64,000 nucleotides of DNA from NCBI RefSeq assembly GCF_030687495.1, contig NZ_CP117435.1:3228501-3292500 (forward strand), in the 5' to 3' direction. Of this stretch, positions 34,501 to 42,627 are shown in pieces. Each line of letters begins with the position of its first letter. Positions within the stretch are counted from its first letter, which is position 1. The notes below the pieces were generated by a model. It made no database searches. It saw only the letters and a list, made by a program, of their open reading frames with translations, and was not told where the DNA came from. The translations under genes and the position numbers were made by a program. The stretch is from Pseudomonas sp. FP453 (lineage in GTDB: Bacteria; Pseudomonadota; Gammaproteobacteria; Pseudomonadales; Pseudomonadaceae).

Positions 34501-35612
34501 TGCTGATCGAGCGCCTCGGTGGTGCGCTGGGCAGCGGCGACATCACCTTGCTCGGCCAATAACTGCGCCACTTCACGCAATTGCGCGTCACTCAGGCCCA
34601 CCCGCAAACTCGCCGCGATATGTGAGCGCAGCTGCGGCTCGACGCCAGGGGTGACGGCCAACGCGGCGACGGTCGCCAGCTCGCGGCTCTGCCAGTCGAG
34701 GTTGTCCCGCGCGAAGATGTCGCCGAACAAGTGCGCTTGCAGGTAGTGATTGATCACCGGGGCGAACTCGAACAGCGGCCCTTGGACCGGGGCGCCGGCG
34801 ATTTTGGTCTGGTTGGCTTTGCCGAGGATCAGCAACGGTTCGCCGACGGGAATCAGCGCGATGGGCTCTCGTCCTTGCTCATCTTTGATACCGCCTTGCC
34901 TGCGCGCTTCCACCACGCGCATCAGCTCGCCGAGGGCGTTGAGGCTGCGGGGGAAGCCGGTGTAGGCGTACAGCTGCACAAGGATCTCCTTGGCTTCGCT
35001 GATCGTCAGGCCGGCGTTCAGGCCCTGGTTCAACGCCACGTTCAAGCCAGGCAGATTGCTGGCTGCCATCGCGGCGGCAATCAGCGGGATGGCCTGTTGC
35101 CTGGCTGAGAGCGCACTGCCGATGGCCGGTTTGGGCAACGGTTTGAGGTACTCCGCATCGCTGACTTTTTCCAGCCACTCGACGTTTTTACCGTCAACCG
35201 ATCCTGTCACCGCCAGGTGCATCATCGCGCTATTCGGCGCAGCACCATGCCAGTGCTTGACGCCCGGCGGGCAGACGATCACATCCCCCGGCAGGATGCG
35301 CTGCACCGGCTTGCCCCACTCCTGGGTCAAGCCAACGCCCGACATCACCACCAGGCGCTGGCCCGCTGGATGCGTATGCCAGGCCGACCGCGCACCCGCT
35401 TCAAAGCTGACGTAGGCACCGGACGCATTGACCTCGTCAGACGCGGGAAACAGCGGATCCACCCGCACCTGCCCGGAAAAATAATCCTCAGGCCCCACCA
35501 TCGGCGCCTGGCTATGGGCGCGGCGGATCTGCTGTGATTCGCCGCCACTCTCGGCGCCTGCGGCAAACGGCGCCGTGGCGCACAGTGCAATGCCTAAAAG
35601 CGTGCTTTTCAT
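34497..35612 (-). CDS. Secreted cupin-carboxymuconolactone decarboxylase-type fusion
   Basis: A 371-residue protein with a signal peptide (ATAPFAAGA). Residues ~45-135 are a cupin with the metal motif WHTHPAGQRLVV and PGVKHWHGAAPN. Residues ~170-350 hold two CMD/AhpD-like helical repeats (NAGLTISEAKEILVQLYAYT with GFPRSLNAL; LDWQSRELATVAAL and HIAASLRVGLSDAQLREV). There is no CxxC redox pair, so peroxidase activity is unlikely. Cupin-CMD fusions are known beside alcohol dehydrogenase and hydrolase genes, but their substrate is not settled. It follows the alpha/beta hydrolase gene by 10 bases and is co-transcribed with it. Confidence 0.85.
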   Translation of the reverse strand: MKSTLLGIALCATAPFAAGAESGGESQQIRRAHSQAPMVGPEDYFSGQVRVDPLFPASDEVNASGAYVSFEAGARSAWHTHPAGQRLVVMSGVGLTQEWGKPVQRILPGDVIVCPPGVKHWHGAAPNSAMMHLAVTGSVDGKNVEWLEKVSDAEYLKPLPKPAIGSALSARQQAIPLIAAAMAASNLPGLNVALNQGLNAGLTISEAKEILVQLYAYTGFPRSLNALGELMRVVEARRQGGIKDEQGREPIALIPVGEPLLILGKANQTKIAGAPVQGPLFEFAPVINHYLQAHLFGDIFARDNLDWQSRELATVAALAVTPGVEPQLRSHIAASLRVGLSDAQLREVAQLLAEQGDVAAAQRTTEALDQH

Positions 35613-35622
35613 GCTGACCCCC

Positions 35623-36675
35623 TCAAAGTGTGCGGGCGTAGAACGCCGTCAATTGGGCGATGGCGCTGTCCACATACGCGGGCACCCAGTAGGTTTCGAT
35701 GTGCGTGGCACCGTCGATCTTGAACAGCTGCTTGTCCTGGGTGCCCGTGGCCTTGGCAAACGCCTGCTCGGTCATGTAGAGGCTGTCGGCCTTGCTGCCG
35801 GCGATCATCAGCAGCGGCTTGTCGATCAGTTCGATCTGGTCGGTGGCATCGAAACTCATCAGGTCCGGCAGACTGCTCAGGGTGTATTTGAAGGTGGAAT
35901 TGGGGTGCGCGTGCGTCTTGCCGTAATACTCAAAGCCCTGGCGATACAGGTCGAACGGCAGCTTGGCGATTTGTTCATCGGTCAGCTTGACGTCGCCGGT
36001 GTACACCACCGCGCCGCCAGCCGCTTCTTGCGCGCGGGCGGCGGACGCTTGTTGCAGGCGCTCCTGGATCGTCGCGACTTGCGAGTCCTGGTAGCCATTG
36101 CGGCGCACCAGGCCAGAGTTGAACATGCTCACCGTGGCAATCGCGGCGAAGCGCTTGTCGGTGCGCGCCGCCGCCAGGGAATACCCGCCGCCGCCGCAGA
36201 TCCCCAGCAAGCCCAGGCGCGTGGCGTCGGCGCCGGGATAGTGGGCGATAAAGTCGGCCATGCCGTGGATGTCTTCAATGCGATGGGCCGGCTTGTCGAC
36301 GTTACGCGGTTCGCCCCCACTGGCACCTTGATATGCCGCATCGGCGGTGATCGTGATGTAGCCCTGGTCGGCCATGCGCTGGGCATACAGGCCGGCGACT
36401 TGCTCTTTTACGCCGCCATTGGGGTGGGCGACGACCACCACCGGGTATTTGTGCGTCGCGTCATAGTTTGCCGGGGTGTAGACGTTGGCGGCGATGTCGA
36501 GGCCATTGAGCTTGTAGCTCACCGGGTGGATGTTGACCTTGCCGGGCTGGTTTTTTGTCAGCGCACCGGCGTACGTCAGGGTGAAGGGGTTTTGCTTGTA
36601 GTCCGCTGCCTGCAGTTCGGCGCCGGACATGCCGATCATCGCGGCCATGAAGGTGCTTTTCAGTGGGGTGCGCAT
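35623..36675 (-). CDS. Secreted alpha/beta hydrolase, dienelactone-hydrolase-like
   Basis: A 350-residue alpha/beta hydrolase with a putative signal peptide (MRTPLKSTFMAAMIGMSGAELQA). The fold is visible as YPVVVVAHPNGGVKE (oxyanion strand), GYITITADAAYQGASGG, and the nucleophile elbow LLGICGGGGYSLAAA, where Cys takes the usual Ser place as in dienelactone hydrolases. PLLMIAGSKADS carries the acid and DGATHIETYW the His. The start at ATG 36675 was preferred over 36720. It lies 10 bases upstream of the cupin/CMD gene. Confidence 0.85.
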   Translation of the reverse strand: MRTPLKSTFMAAMIGMSGAELQAADYKQNPFTLTYAGALTKNQPGKVNIHPVSYKLNGLDIAANVYTPANYDATHKYPVVVVAHPNGGVKEQVAGLYAQRMADQGYITITADAAYQGASGGEPRNVDKPAHRIEDIHGMADFIAHYPGADATRLGLLGICGGGGYSLAAARTDKRFAAIATVSMFNSGLVRRNGYQDSQVATIQERLQQASAARAQEAAGGAVVYTGDVKLTDEQIAKLPFDLYRQGFEYYGKTHAHPNSTFKYTLSSLPDLMSFDATDQIELIDKPLLMIAGSKADSLYMTEQAFAKATGTQDKQLFKIDGATHIETYWVPAYVDSAIAQLTAFYARTL

Positions 36676-36780
36676 CAGGTCAGTGCTCCGTATTGGCTTG
36701 AAGAGCAAACTACCGTTCACGCATTGATGGATAAACCGGCTAAATCACATAGCACTGATACCAAAATCACATAAACCCAT

Positions 36781-37446
36781 TCATACGCCAAAGTTGAACG
36801 CGATGGACATCCGTGGCCGCGTCCCTTCAAACCGCCGTACGGCATGCATCAGCCAGGAGGGGAACATCACGAAGGTGCCGCTGGTGGCCGAGCAGGTGCT
36901 GCTGAACCCCGCCGTCAGGCAATCTTCGACGCGCATGCGCAGCGCGGGGTTGTAGGTCGAGGCCACCATCCCCCGTGGGTCGATGAACTCCAGGTCGCCG
37001 CCGACGCTGGCGTCCTCTTCCCGCCCGCCTGCATCGACCCAGTAAACGCCGGACCAGAATGCGCCAGGATGGCCATGCAAGGCATTGCTGTGGCCGGCCT
37101 CATTCACGTTGGCCCAGGCGTTGAGCGTCCATTCGAACGCAGGCTCGGTGAAACCGTAGGGTTCGTGGTGAACGGCGGTCAGTTGGTTGGCGAAGTCTCT
37201 GGCAAAGGCCACCAACACATCGCAGGCTTCCCCGCCCCACTGCGCGAAATCGTGGGCGGATTGCCAACCGCCATCGTTGCTGCGGTGGGTGCCGCAGAGG
37301 TCCTGCGCCATGCGCGTGGTGATGAGCGTCTTCAGCTCAGCGTTGAGCCATTCTGCGTCGGGGTGCTGGAGGCTCGCCAAGGGCGTGGCGAAGAGCCGGC
37401 GGATGTTGATGAGGTCAGGATTTACACGCGTGCTGCTGGGTTGCAT
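36781..37446 (-). CDS. 2OG-Fe(II) oxygenase (TIGR02466-like)
   Basis: A 221-residue protein. The expected jelly-roll signature is visible: NEAGHSNALHGHPGAFWSGV (metal His in HGHPG, followed by SGVYWV), a D-containing strand GGDLEFIDPR, and the distal FVMFPSWLMHAVRRFEGTRP with the second His and the Arg that binds 2-oxoglutarate. The end MSIAFNFGV is also typical. It probably hydroxylates an unknown small molecule or protein. Monocistronic, next to the alpha/beta hydrolase gene on the same strand. Confidence 0.85.
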   Translation of the reverse strand: MQPSSTRVNPDLINIRRLFATPLASLQHPDAEWLNAELKTLITTRMAQDLCGTHRSNDGGWQSAHDFAQWGGEACDVLVAFARDFANQLTAVHHEPYGFTEPAFEWTLNAWANVNEAGHSNALHGHPGAFWSGVYWVDAGGREEDASVGGDLEFIDPRGMVASTYNPALRMRVEDCLTAGFSSTCSATSGTFVMFPSWLMHAVRRFEGTRPRMSIAFNFGV

Positions 37447-37525
37447 GGGCTGTTCGCCAGGTTGTGCCAGGAGGCACAGACCATACGGGGCGAACGCCTT
37501 TAGCGATGTAATCCTTTGTTAAGGT

Positions 37526-38737
37526 CTAGGGGATTTTAGTAATACGAGCCTCGTCATAACACGGCAACTCAATGGCGTCGGCTTTCGGCGACAGGAGCTT
37601 GCCGAACAGGGTTTTGAACCCCGGCGCGGTGGCCAGCCTCAACACCGCGTGGCCGAGGGCAATGCCCGCGCGCGAGTGCGGCGATGCCAGCCGAGGGGCG
37701 AACCTGGGGACGCTTTGCGCCTGCTTGACGTAAGGGCGCATGAGTTTTTCATAGGCCGCAAACGCTTGGCGGTGATCGGCGTGACGCCCGAGTTCACCGG
37801 CGAGTACGTAGGCGCCGCACAGCCCCAGGCTGGTCCCCATGCCGCTGATGGGCGATGCGCAGTAGGCGGCGTCCCCGACCAACGCAATGCGGCCCTTGGA
37901 CCAGCGCGGCATTTTGACCTGACCCACCGCGTCCAGATAAAGATCGCTGGCGTGTTCCAGCGCGGCGAGTACGCGGGGCGCCTCCCAGCCGGCGTCGGCG
38001 AACAGGCGCTTGAGCAACGCGACTTGGGCGTCCCTTGGGAGCTTTTCATAGCCGCTGGGCGCTTGCTGGAACGACAAGAAGGCGCGTGTCGTGCCCAGGT
38101 TGTCCGGGCGCAAGCAGATACAACGGCCACCGGGCAGGTTGTGCCAGCGCATCACCTGGCCATCGCTGGCCTCGCGCGGCACGGTGAAATACGCGGTGTA
38201 GAGATCCAGGGAGCGGCGCTCGACGTCGTTGCCGAACACTTGATTGCGCGTCGCGGAACCAATCCCTTCGGCAATGATGACCAGGTCGTAAACCTGCTCG
38301 ACGCCCTGCTCGAAGCGCACGTGGACATGGTCGCCATCGTCTTCCAGGGCGTTGATGCTGTCACCGAAGCGGTACGTGACCCGATCCTCGCTCTGCTGGA
38401 TCAACAGCTTGGCAAGTTCACCGCGCAGGATCTCCAGTTCGGCGATCGGGCCGTCACCGTCGAAGGCATTTACACCAATGAACGCCTTGGTCCGGTTGCC
38501 CTGGTCAACAAAGGCGATGCCTTGCTCCTGGGTGCTATTGGCCCGAATCAGGGCCTCCAACCCCATACGTTGCACCACCACCCGCCCGGCCCCGCGCACG
38601 TCGATGGTTTGTCCGCCATCGCGAAACGCCGGCGCCTTCTCGACCACCGTAACGTCCATGCCCTGCCGGGCCAGCCAATACGCCAACGCGGGGCCGGCGA
38701 TGCTCGCGCCGCTGATCAATATCGTTTTAGCGGTCAT
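37526..38737 (-). CDS. FAD-dependent monooxygenase
   Basis: A 403-residue class A flavin monooxygenase. The N-terminal Rossmann motif is ILISGASIAGPALAYWLARQ, a GxSxxG variant. Next come VEKAPAFRDGGQTIDVRG and the second FAD motif GRIALVGDAAYCASPISGMG with GTSLGL. It resembles TetX-like and aromatic hydroxylases. The gene overlaps the MarR gene by 11 bases, so the pair is co-transcribed and controlled by that regulator. It probably detoxifies an aromatic or polyketide compound sensed by the regulator. Confidence 0.9.
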   Translation of the reverse strand: MTAKTILISGASIAGPALAYWLARQGMDVTVVEKAPAFRDGGQTIDVRGAGRVVVQRMGLEALIRANSTQEQGIAFVDQGNRTKAFIGVNAFDGDGPIAELEILRGELAKLLIQQSEDRVTYRFGDSINALEDDGDHVHVRFEQGVEQVYDLVIIAEGIGSATRNQVFGNDVERRSLDLYTAYFTVPREASDGQVMRWHNLPGGRCICLRPDNLGTTRAFLSFQQAPSGYEKLPRDAQVALLKRLFADAGWEAPRVLAALEHASDLYLDAVGQVKMPRWSKGRIALVGDAAYCASPISGMGTSLGLCGAYVLAGELGRHADHRQAFAAYEKLMRPYVKQAQSVPRFAPRLASPHSRAGIALGHAVLRLATAPGFKTLFGKLLSPKADAIELPCYDEARITKIP

Positions 38738-39218
38738 GACCGCTCCCCGGCAACGTGTTGCGGTAGACCTCGATCACCTGCCCGAGAAACGCCTCGACCA
38801 CCGCGCGGTCCTGGCCTTCCAGCGCGCCAAGTACGCGGCTCAGCCCACTGAGCATCGGCGCAATATGCCGATACGCCTGCACCACCGATGCGGGCTGTGG
38901 ACACACCAGCACCCGACGCTTGTCCTCCAGCTGCCGCTCGCGCACCACATGCCCCGCACGCTCCAGCCGGTCGATGACCTGGGTGATGCCTGCGGTGGTC
39001 ACCGAGAGGCGCGCGGCCAGCTCGGTCGGCGGCAGCGGGCCGTCGGTGATCAGGTGCTCCAGCGCGGCCATGTCGGTCTGGTTGATACCCAGCGCCGCGC
39101 CCAGGTGGCCGGCGGATTTGCGCGTCAGGATGGCGATCTGTTGCAACTGCTGGCCGACGGGATCGCTGGCGATCTGCAGGGTGCGTGGGTCCTCGGCTGA
39201 GGATTGGGGGGACTTCAT
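38727..39218 (-). CDS. MarR family transcriptional regulator
   Basis: A 163-residue winged-helix protein: MAALEHLITDGPLPPTELAA followed by RLSVTTAGITQVIDRLERAG (helix-turn-helix) and the wing HVVRERQLEDKRRVLVCPQP, the standard D-x-R-R of MarR proteins. The first gene of an operon with the flavin monooxygenase. A twin TAGCTA palindrome ~45 bases upstream is a likely operator, so it is probably autorepressed. Confidence 0.92.
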   Translation of the reverse strand: MKSPQSSAEDPRTLQIASDPVGQQLQQIAILTRKSAGHLGAALGINQTDMAALEHLITDGPLPPTELAARLSVTTAGITQVIDRLERAGHVVRERQLEDKRRVLVCPQPASVVQAYRHIAPMLSGLSRVLGALEGQDRAVVEAFLGQVIEVYRNTLPGSGHDR

Positions 39219-39260
39219 GGGTGGGGCTCTGGTCGTTTGGGGAAGCGCGAAATTAGCACA

Positions 39261-39279
39261 TAGCTAGCTTCCTTAGCTA
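39261..39279. promoter_or_regulatory. Candidate MarR operator
   Basis: TAGCTAGCTTCCTTAGCTA: two copies of the self-complementary TAGCTA, 7 bases apart, within an imperfect inverted repeat upstream of the MarR gene. Size and symmetry fit a MarR dimer. Assignment is by position and symmetry only. Confidence 0.55.
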
Positions 39280-39446
39280 CCTTGATCAAGCACCTTGAGC
39301 ACATCAATGAAAAACTTCCTCCGAGCAGGTGCTTAAACCTTCTTCACAAGCGGTGGTGACAAGCTTTATGCACCCGCGCAAACATACCCTCTACATACAC
39401 ACAACCTCTGTGGGCTCACGAGTATTCCCAGAGATCAAACGGCATA

Positions 39447-39764
39447 TCAGTAGTAAACCATTACATTCCGCTCTCCCACCTCCGTCGTAAAAAATGTATA
39501 ACCTGCGTTATTCGCCTGCTCTTTTCTCAAGTCCAATAAATCCATAGAAATATCAGTCAATACTTTAATCTTTCGAGCCGTGCCCACCGTCCTGCAAAGC
39601 ACCAGCACTTTATGCGTTTGATCCGGATCACCCCAGAACACTTTCGATTCCCAGTGACGGGCTTCTCCTGCCGCGATCAACGATTCAAAAAAAGCATAAT
39701 CCTCACTCGCTGCTGTTAAAGAGATGAGATCGCATACAACATCTTTGTCTTGTCCAAAAATCAT
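39447..39764 (-). CDS. Hypothetical protein
   Basis: A 105-residue soluble protein with no known motif. Visible features are an acidic N-terminus MIFGQDKDVVCDLISLTAAS, HWESKVFWGDPDQTHKVLVL, and a helical middle DISMDLLDLRKEQANNAGYT. AAGGAG lies 7 bases before ATG 39764. It follows the lipoprotein gene by only 11 bases, so the two are co-transcribed and probably work together. GC is visibly lower than in core genes, which suggests acquisition. Function unknown. Confidence 0.7.
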   Translation of the reverse strand: MIFGQDKDVVCDLISLTAASEDYAFFESLIAAGEARHWESKVFWGDPDQTHKVLVLCRTVGTARKIKVLTDISMDLLDLRKEQANNAGYTFFTTEVGERNVMVYY

Positions 39765-39775
39765 GATTTGTCTCC

Positions 39776-41017
39776 TTATTTTTTGGGGAACGGGCTGGCT
39801 TGGGCACCGGAGTCTGATGGAGGCGTGACTGGCACTCTTCTCGACAGTTCGGTGGCTCTCTGACGCATGCTCTTATACAACGCAGGATTTTCAATCAACT
39901 CTTCAACACTACCCACTTCCTGGATCGCCCCACTTGGAAGTATCAAGTACTCCCGGGCCAGATAGCCGATGGCCAAGGGTTTGGGAAAGGTCTCATCCAT
40001 TGTCACACCACGCGCAGTGCGTGATGCCAACTTGAACGAAGCACCGGGCAGCACATATCCGCCATATTTCTGCTCAGACTCCAGGTTGGCCATCTGTCGT
40101 CTGATATTGCCCAATTGCTGCTGAGTTCTTAACTTATTAAGCGTCGCTATATCTGCCTGCAACGCTGCAATATCAGGATCGCTACTTTCCGCCTCTCCTG
40201 CAGCCGGCACCGCCGGGGTATCAGGCACTACCGCGCCTTTCTTCAATTCGATCTGCTTGTTGAGCTGGGTGATCAATGCCTTGTAGGACTCTTCAGACGC
40301 GCTCAACAGTTCCGGCGCATTGACCTCTGCCCCAGCCCGCACGTCAGTGCCTGAGGTATCAGCGAACGTCAACGACACGGTGGCGCCTTTAATGCTGTAC
40401 ACGCGACTGATTACCCTAAGAATCGTCGGGCCCGGGTTGCCTTTCGCGAGCGTACCAAGATCACTTTTATTATCCGTTGCCCATTTCCCTATGAGCCGAT
40501 TCATCGCTTTATCGGTAAGCCCTTGATTGGAGGCGCCCTTGAACACAACAGACCCCGTTGCGCTTTGCGCGCCGGCCACTGAAAGTGCAACGGGGACTGA
40601 ATTAAGTGGAATAGCCAACCCAAGTGCCCCGCGTTTATCCACGGAGAACGTATAACTCGGGAACGCCGTATTCGGCGCCCGATGAAAAGAGGCTGCGTCT
40701 GTTATTGCAAATCCATTGGCATACAAGTTGTCGTACTCGGCTTGCGCTATAGCAATCCTGTCGTAGCGATTGATCAGCGGCAAAAAACCCTTTGACTCCC
40801 AGGTCTCGATTTCGCTGGCTATATCGTTTTTCGATATAAATACATCGCCAGGTCGCAGATCTTCATCCAATGGATAGACCGGCATCACCTGACTTGCACG
40901 CACGGTCATGCTCCAATCTTTCGCCACACGCTCGAGTGAGTTTTTTGGCGCCATTATTCCGCATGACGCGAGTGCGCAACTGACAACAACTAAAATTCCT
41001 TTAGTTTTAAGCATCAT
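39776..41017 (-). CDS. Orphan lipoprotein with coiled-coil segment
   Basis: A 413-residue protein with a clear lipobox (VVVSCALASCG, Cys at ~19). Residues 30-230 are mixed alpha/beta (YPLDEDLRPGDVFISKND, YTFSVDKRGALGLAIPLNSV). Residues ~240-310 form a Gln/Lys/Glu-rich probable coiled coil (ALITQLNKQIELKKG; DIATLNKLRTQQQLGNIRRQ). The C-terminus is Arg/Pro-rich. I recognise no family. GGAGATAGGC supports ATG 41017. The gene is AT-richer than its neighbours, lies behind a 379-base AT-rich upstream region, and forms an operon with the small gene at 39447-39764. Confidence 0.75.
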   Translation of the reverse strand: MMLKTKGILVVVSCALASCGIMAPKNSLERVAKDWSMTVRASQVMPVYPLDEDLRPGDVFISKNDIASEIETWESKGFLPLINRYDRIAIAQAEYDNLYANGFAITDAASFHRAPNTAFPSYTFSVDKRGALGLAIPLNSVPVALSVAGAQSATGSVVFKGASNQGLTDKAMNRLIGKWATDNKSDLGTLAKGNPGPTILRVISRVYSIKGATVSLTFADTSGTDVRAGAEVNAPELLSASEESYKALITQLNKQIELKKGAVVPDTPAVPAAGEAESSDPDIAALQADIATLNKLRTQQQLGNIRRQMANLESEQKYGGYVLPGASFKLASRTARGVTMDETFPKPLAIGYLAREYLILPSGAIQEVGSVEELIENPALYKSMRQRATELSRRVPVTPPSDSGAQASPFPKK

Positions 41018-41396
41018 GCCTATCTCCTACGCCGTCTGGACACACAAAGATCATCATGATCTGCGCCAGCAATCCAGACGTTAGCTACGTCAAAACGGCT
41101 ATGCGTTAGCGAGATAAAATATATATAGCTCAGGCATTTTGGTTTTGCTGCCTGTTATTAAAAATAATATTCGCAGCTTGTCGATTGCGTACTTTTTACT
41201 CACAGAGCCAATCCAAACGTACTTGTATTTTTTACACTTCGTGTAAAAAGGCTGGGCCTGCTGCGCAGTCCAACGGGAGCAAGCTCCCTCGCCACAACTA
41301 CAGTGTTCCCCGTTGACTGACTGGCATTTCGGATTGCCCAGGCACCTTGCGCCCTTTACTCTTCAGCCTCCCCGCCCACGCGAACCCGGAGCCGCC
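41018..41396. other. AT-rich intergenic region with hairpin and REP
   Basis: No gene seen. Divergent promoters are expected here: the lipoprotein operon leftward, the LysE gene rightward. From 41100 to 41240 the DNA is AT-rich. A hairpin, TTTTTACAC-TTC-GTGTAAAAA, lies at 41229-41249, and a GGGAGCAAGCTCCCTCGCC-type REP at 41271-41297. Confidence 0.6.
41271..41297. repeat. REP-type element, GGGAGCAAGCTCCC variant
   Basis: CAACGGGAGCAAGCTCCCTC followed by GCCACAA. It contains the perfect GGGAGC-AA-GCTCCC palindrome and belongs to a second Pseudomonas REP class, distinct from the GCGGGCTTGCCCGC type elsewhere in the window. Confidence 0.75.
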
Positions 41397-42017
41397 ATGG
41401 ACCTCGCCACCCTCGCCCTTTTCCTCCCCGCCTGCTTCGCCCTGAACATGGCGCCCGGCCCCAACAACCTATTGTCCGTGAGCAACTCGACCCGCTACGG
41501 CTACCGCATCTCCTGCCTGGCCGGCATCGGCCGCCTGCTGGCCTTCGCCGGCATGATCGCCCTCGCTTCTGCCGGCCTCGCGGTGGTGCTGCAAACTTCG
41601 GAGTTGTTGTTCTACGGGATCAAGATCCTGGGAGCGGCGTACCTGTTTTACCTGGCGTTCCAGTTGTGGCGGGCGAATCCGCAGGGGGAATCGGAAGCGA
41701 CGACAGGCAAGGCAGGCTTGTGGGCGTTGGCACGGCAGGAATTTTTGGTGGCGGCAGGCAATCCAAAAGCCATCCTCATCTTCACCGCCTTCCTCCCGCA
41801 GTTCGTCGTCCCCGGCCAGCCCATCACCCCGCAATTCGCCGTGCTGGGCGCGATGTTCCTGATGCTGGAATGGATCGCCATCAGCGCCTACGCCTATATG
41901 GGCCTGCACATGCGCCGCTGGTTCGCCGAGCCGCGGGGCAAGCGGATATTCAATCGGTGTTGCGCGGGGTTGTTGTCGGCGGCGGCGACGGTGTTGTTGA
42001 TGGCGCGACGGGCATAA
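41397..42017 (+). CDS. LysE family amino-acid exporter
   Basis: A 206-residue membrane protein with six hydrophobic segments. The family signature is NMAPGPNNLLSVSNSTRYGY (the P-G-P-N motif) near residues 17-36, followed by GIKILGAAYLFYLAFQLWRA and, after a cytoplasmic loop, the NPKAILIFTAFLPQFV segment. It exports an amino acid or related metabolite by proton exchange; the substrate is unknown. The ATG at 41397 gives the standard N-terminus MDLATLALFLP. Confidence 0.9.
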   Translation: MDLATLALFLPACFALNMAPGPNNLLSVSNSTRYGYRISCLAGIGRLLAFAGMIALASAGLAVVLQTSELLFYGIKILGAAYLFYLAFQLWRANPQGESEATTGKAGLWALARQEFLVAAGNPKAILIFTAFLPQFVVPGQPITPQFAVLGAMFLMLEWIAISAYAYMGLHMRRWFAEPRGKRIFNRCCAGLLSAAATVLLMARRA

Positions 42018-42075
42018 GCCAGGAATAAACGCAGTCTTTACTTGCTGACGACGGCTGACAAACACTAGGATGCGA

Positions 42076-42093
42076 TGAATTCTCAAATGCACT
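42076..42093. promoter_or_regulatory. Possible Fur half-site before the sigma factor gene
   Basis: GATGAATTCTCAAATGCA: on the minus strand this reads TTTGAGAATTCATC, which carries a TGAGAAT Fur half-site, 22 bases before the likely GTG start. Iron control of such sigma genes is usual. The match is weak. Confidence 0.3.
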
Positions 42094-42114
42094 GTGTTCT
42101 TGCAGAGGCTTTCT

Positions 42115-42627
42115 GTGTCGTCGTCATCCACGCCCCCAGCCCCGCACGCCGATATTCGCGCGCTGTACATCGATCATCACGCCTGGTTGCTGGGCTGGTT
42201 GCGCAGGCGGCTGCACCACGGTGACAGCGCCGCCGACCTGGCCCAGGATACGTTTGTACACATCCTCGGCAAGCCGGAGCGGTTGCAGGAGTTGCGCCAG
42301 CCACGGGCCTGGTTGAGTACGGTGGCCCATGGCTTGTTGGTTGATCGGGTGCGCCGGCAGCGGGTCGAGCGGGCTTATCTGGAGGCCATTGCTCACTTAC
42401 CGGAGGCTGAGGTGCCGTCGCCGGAATCACAGTTGATCCTGCTGGAAACCCTGGCACGCGTGGACGCGTTGCTCGATGGCCTGCGCCCCAAGGTGCGCAT
42501 GGCCTTTCTGCTGTCGCGCCTTGAGGGCCTCAGCTACAAGGAGATCGCCGTGCGCCTGGCCGTGAGCCTCGGGTCGGTGGAGAAGTACATGGCCTGTGCC
42601 ATTCGCCATTGCTATCTGGCTCAGTGA
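42115..42627 (+). CDS. ECF sigma factor, FecI/FpvI type
   Basis: A 170-residue sigma-70 family protein. Region 2 is visible as SAADLAQDTFVHILGKPERL and RQPRAWLSTVAHGLLVDRVR; region 4 is LSYKEIAVRLAVSLGSVEKY with the DNA-binding helix. AGAGG lies 6 bases before GTG 42115; an in-frame GTG at 42094 is possible. The stop overlaps the anti-sigma gene start (TGATG), and a TonB receptor with a signalling domain follows, which makes a complete cell-surface signalling set. It probably drives the receptor gene when the cognate siderophore binds. Confidence 0.92.
   Translation: MSSSSTPPAPHADIRALYIDHHAWLLGWLRRRLHHGDSAADLAQDTFVHILGKPERLQELRQPRAWLSTVAHGLLVDRVRRQRVERAYLEAIAHLPEAEVPSPESQLILLETLARVDALLDGLRPKVRMAFLLSRLEGLSYKEIAVRLAVSLGSVEKYMACAIRHCYLAQ

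Noticed and set aside
41229..41249. Hairpin TTTTTACAC/GTGTAAAAA as a terminator
   Set aside because: The stem is AT-only in its outer part and lies upstream of both flanking genes, so a terminator role is not supported; mentioned only as a structure.
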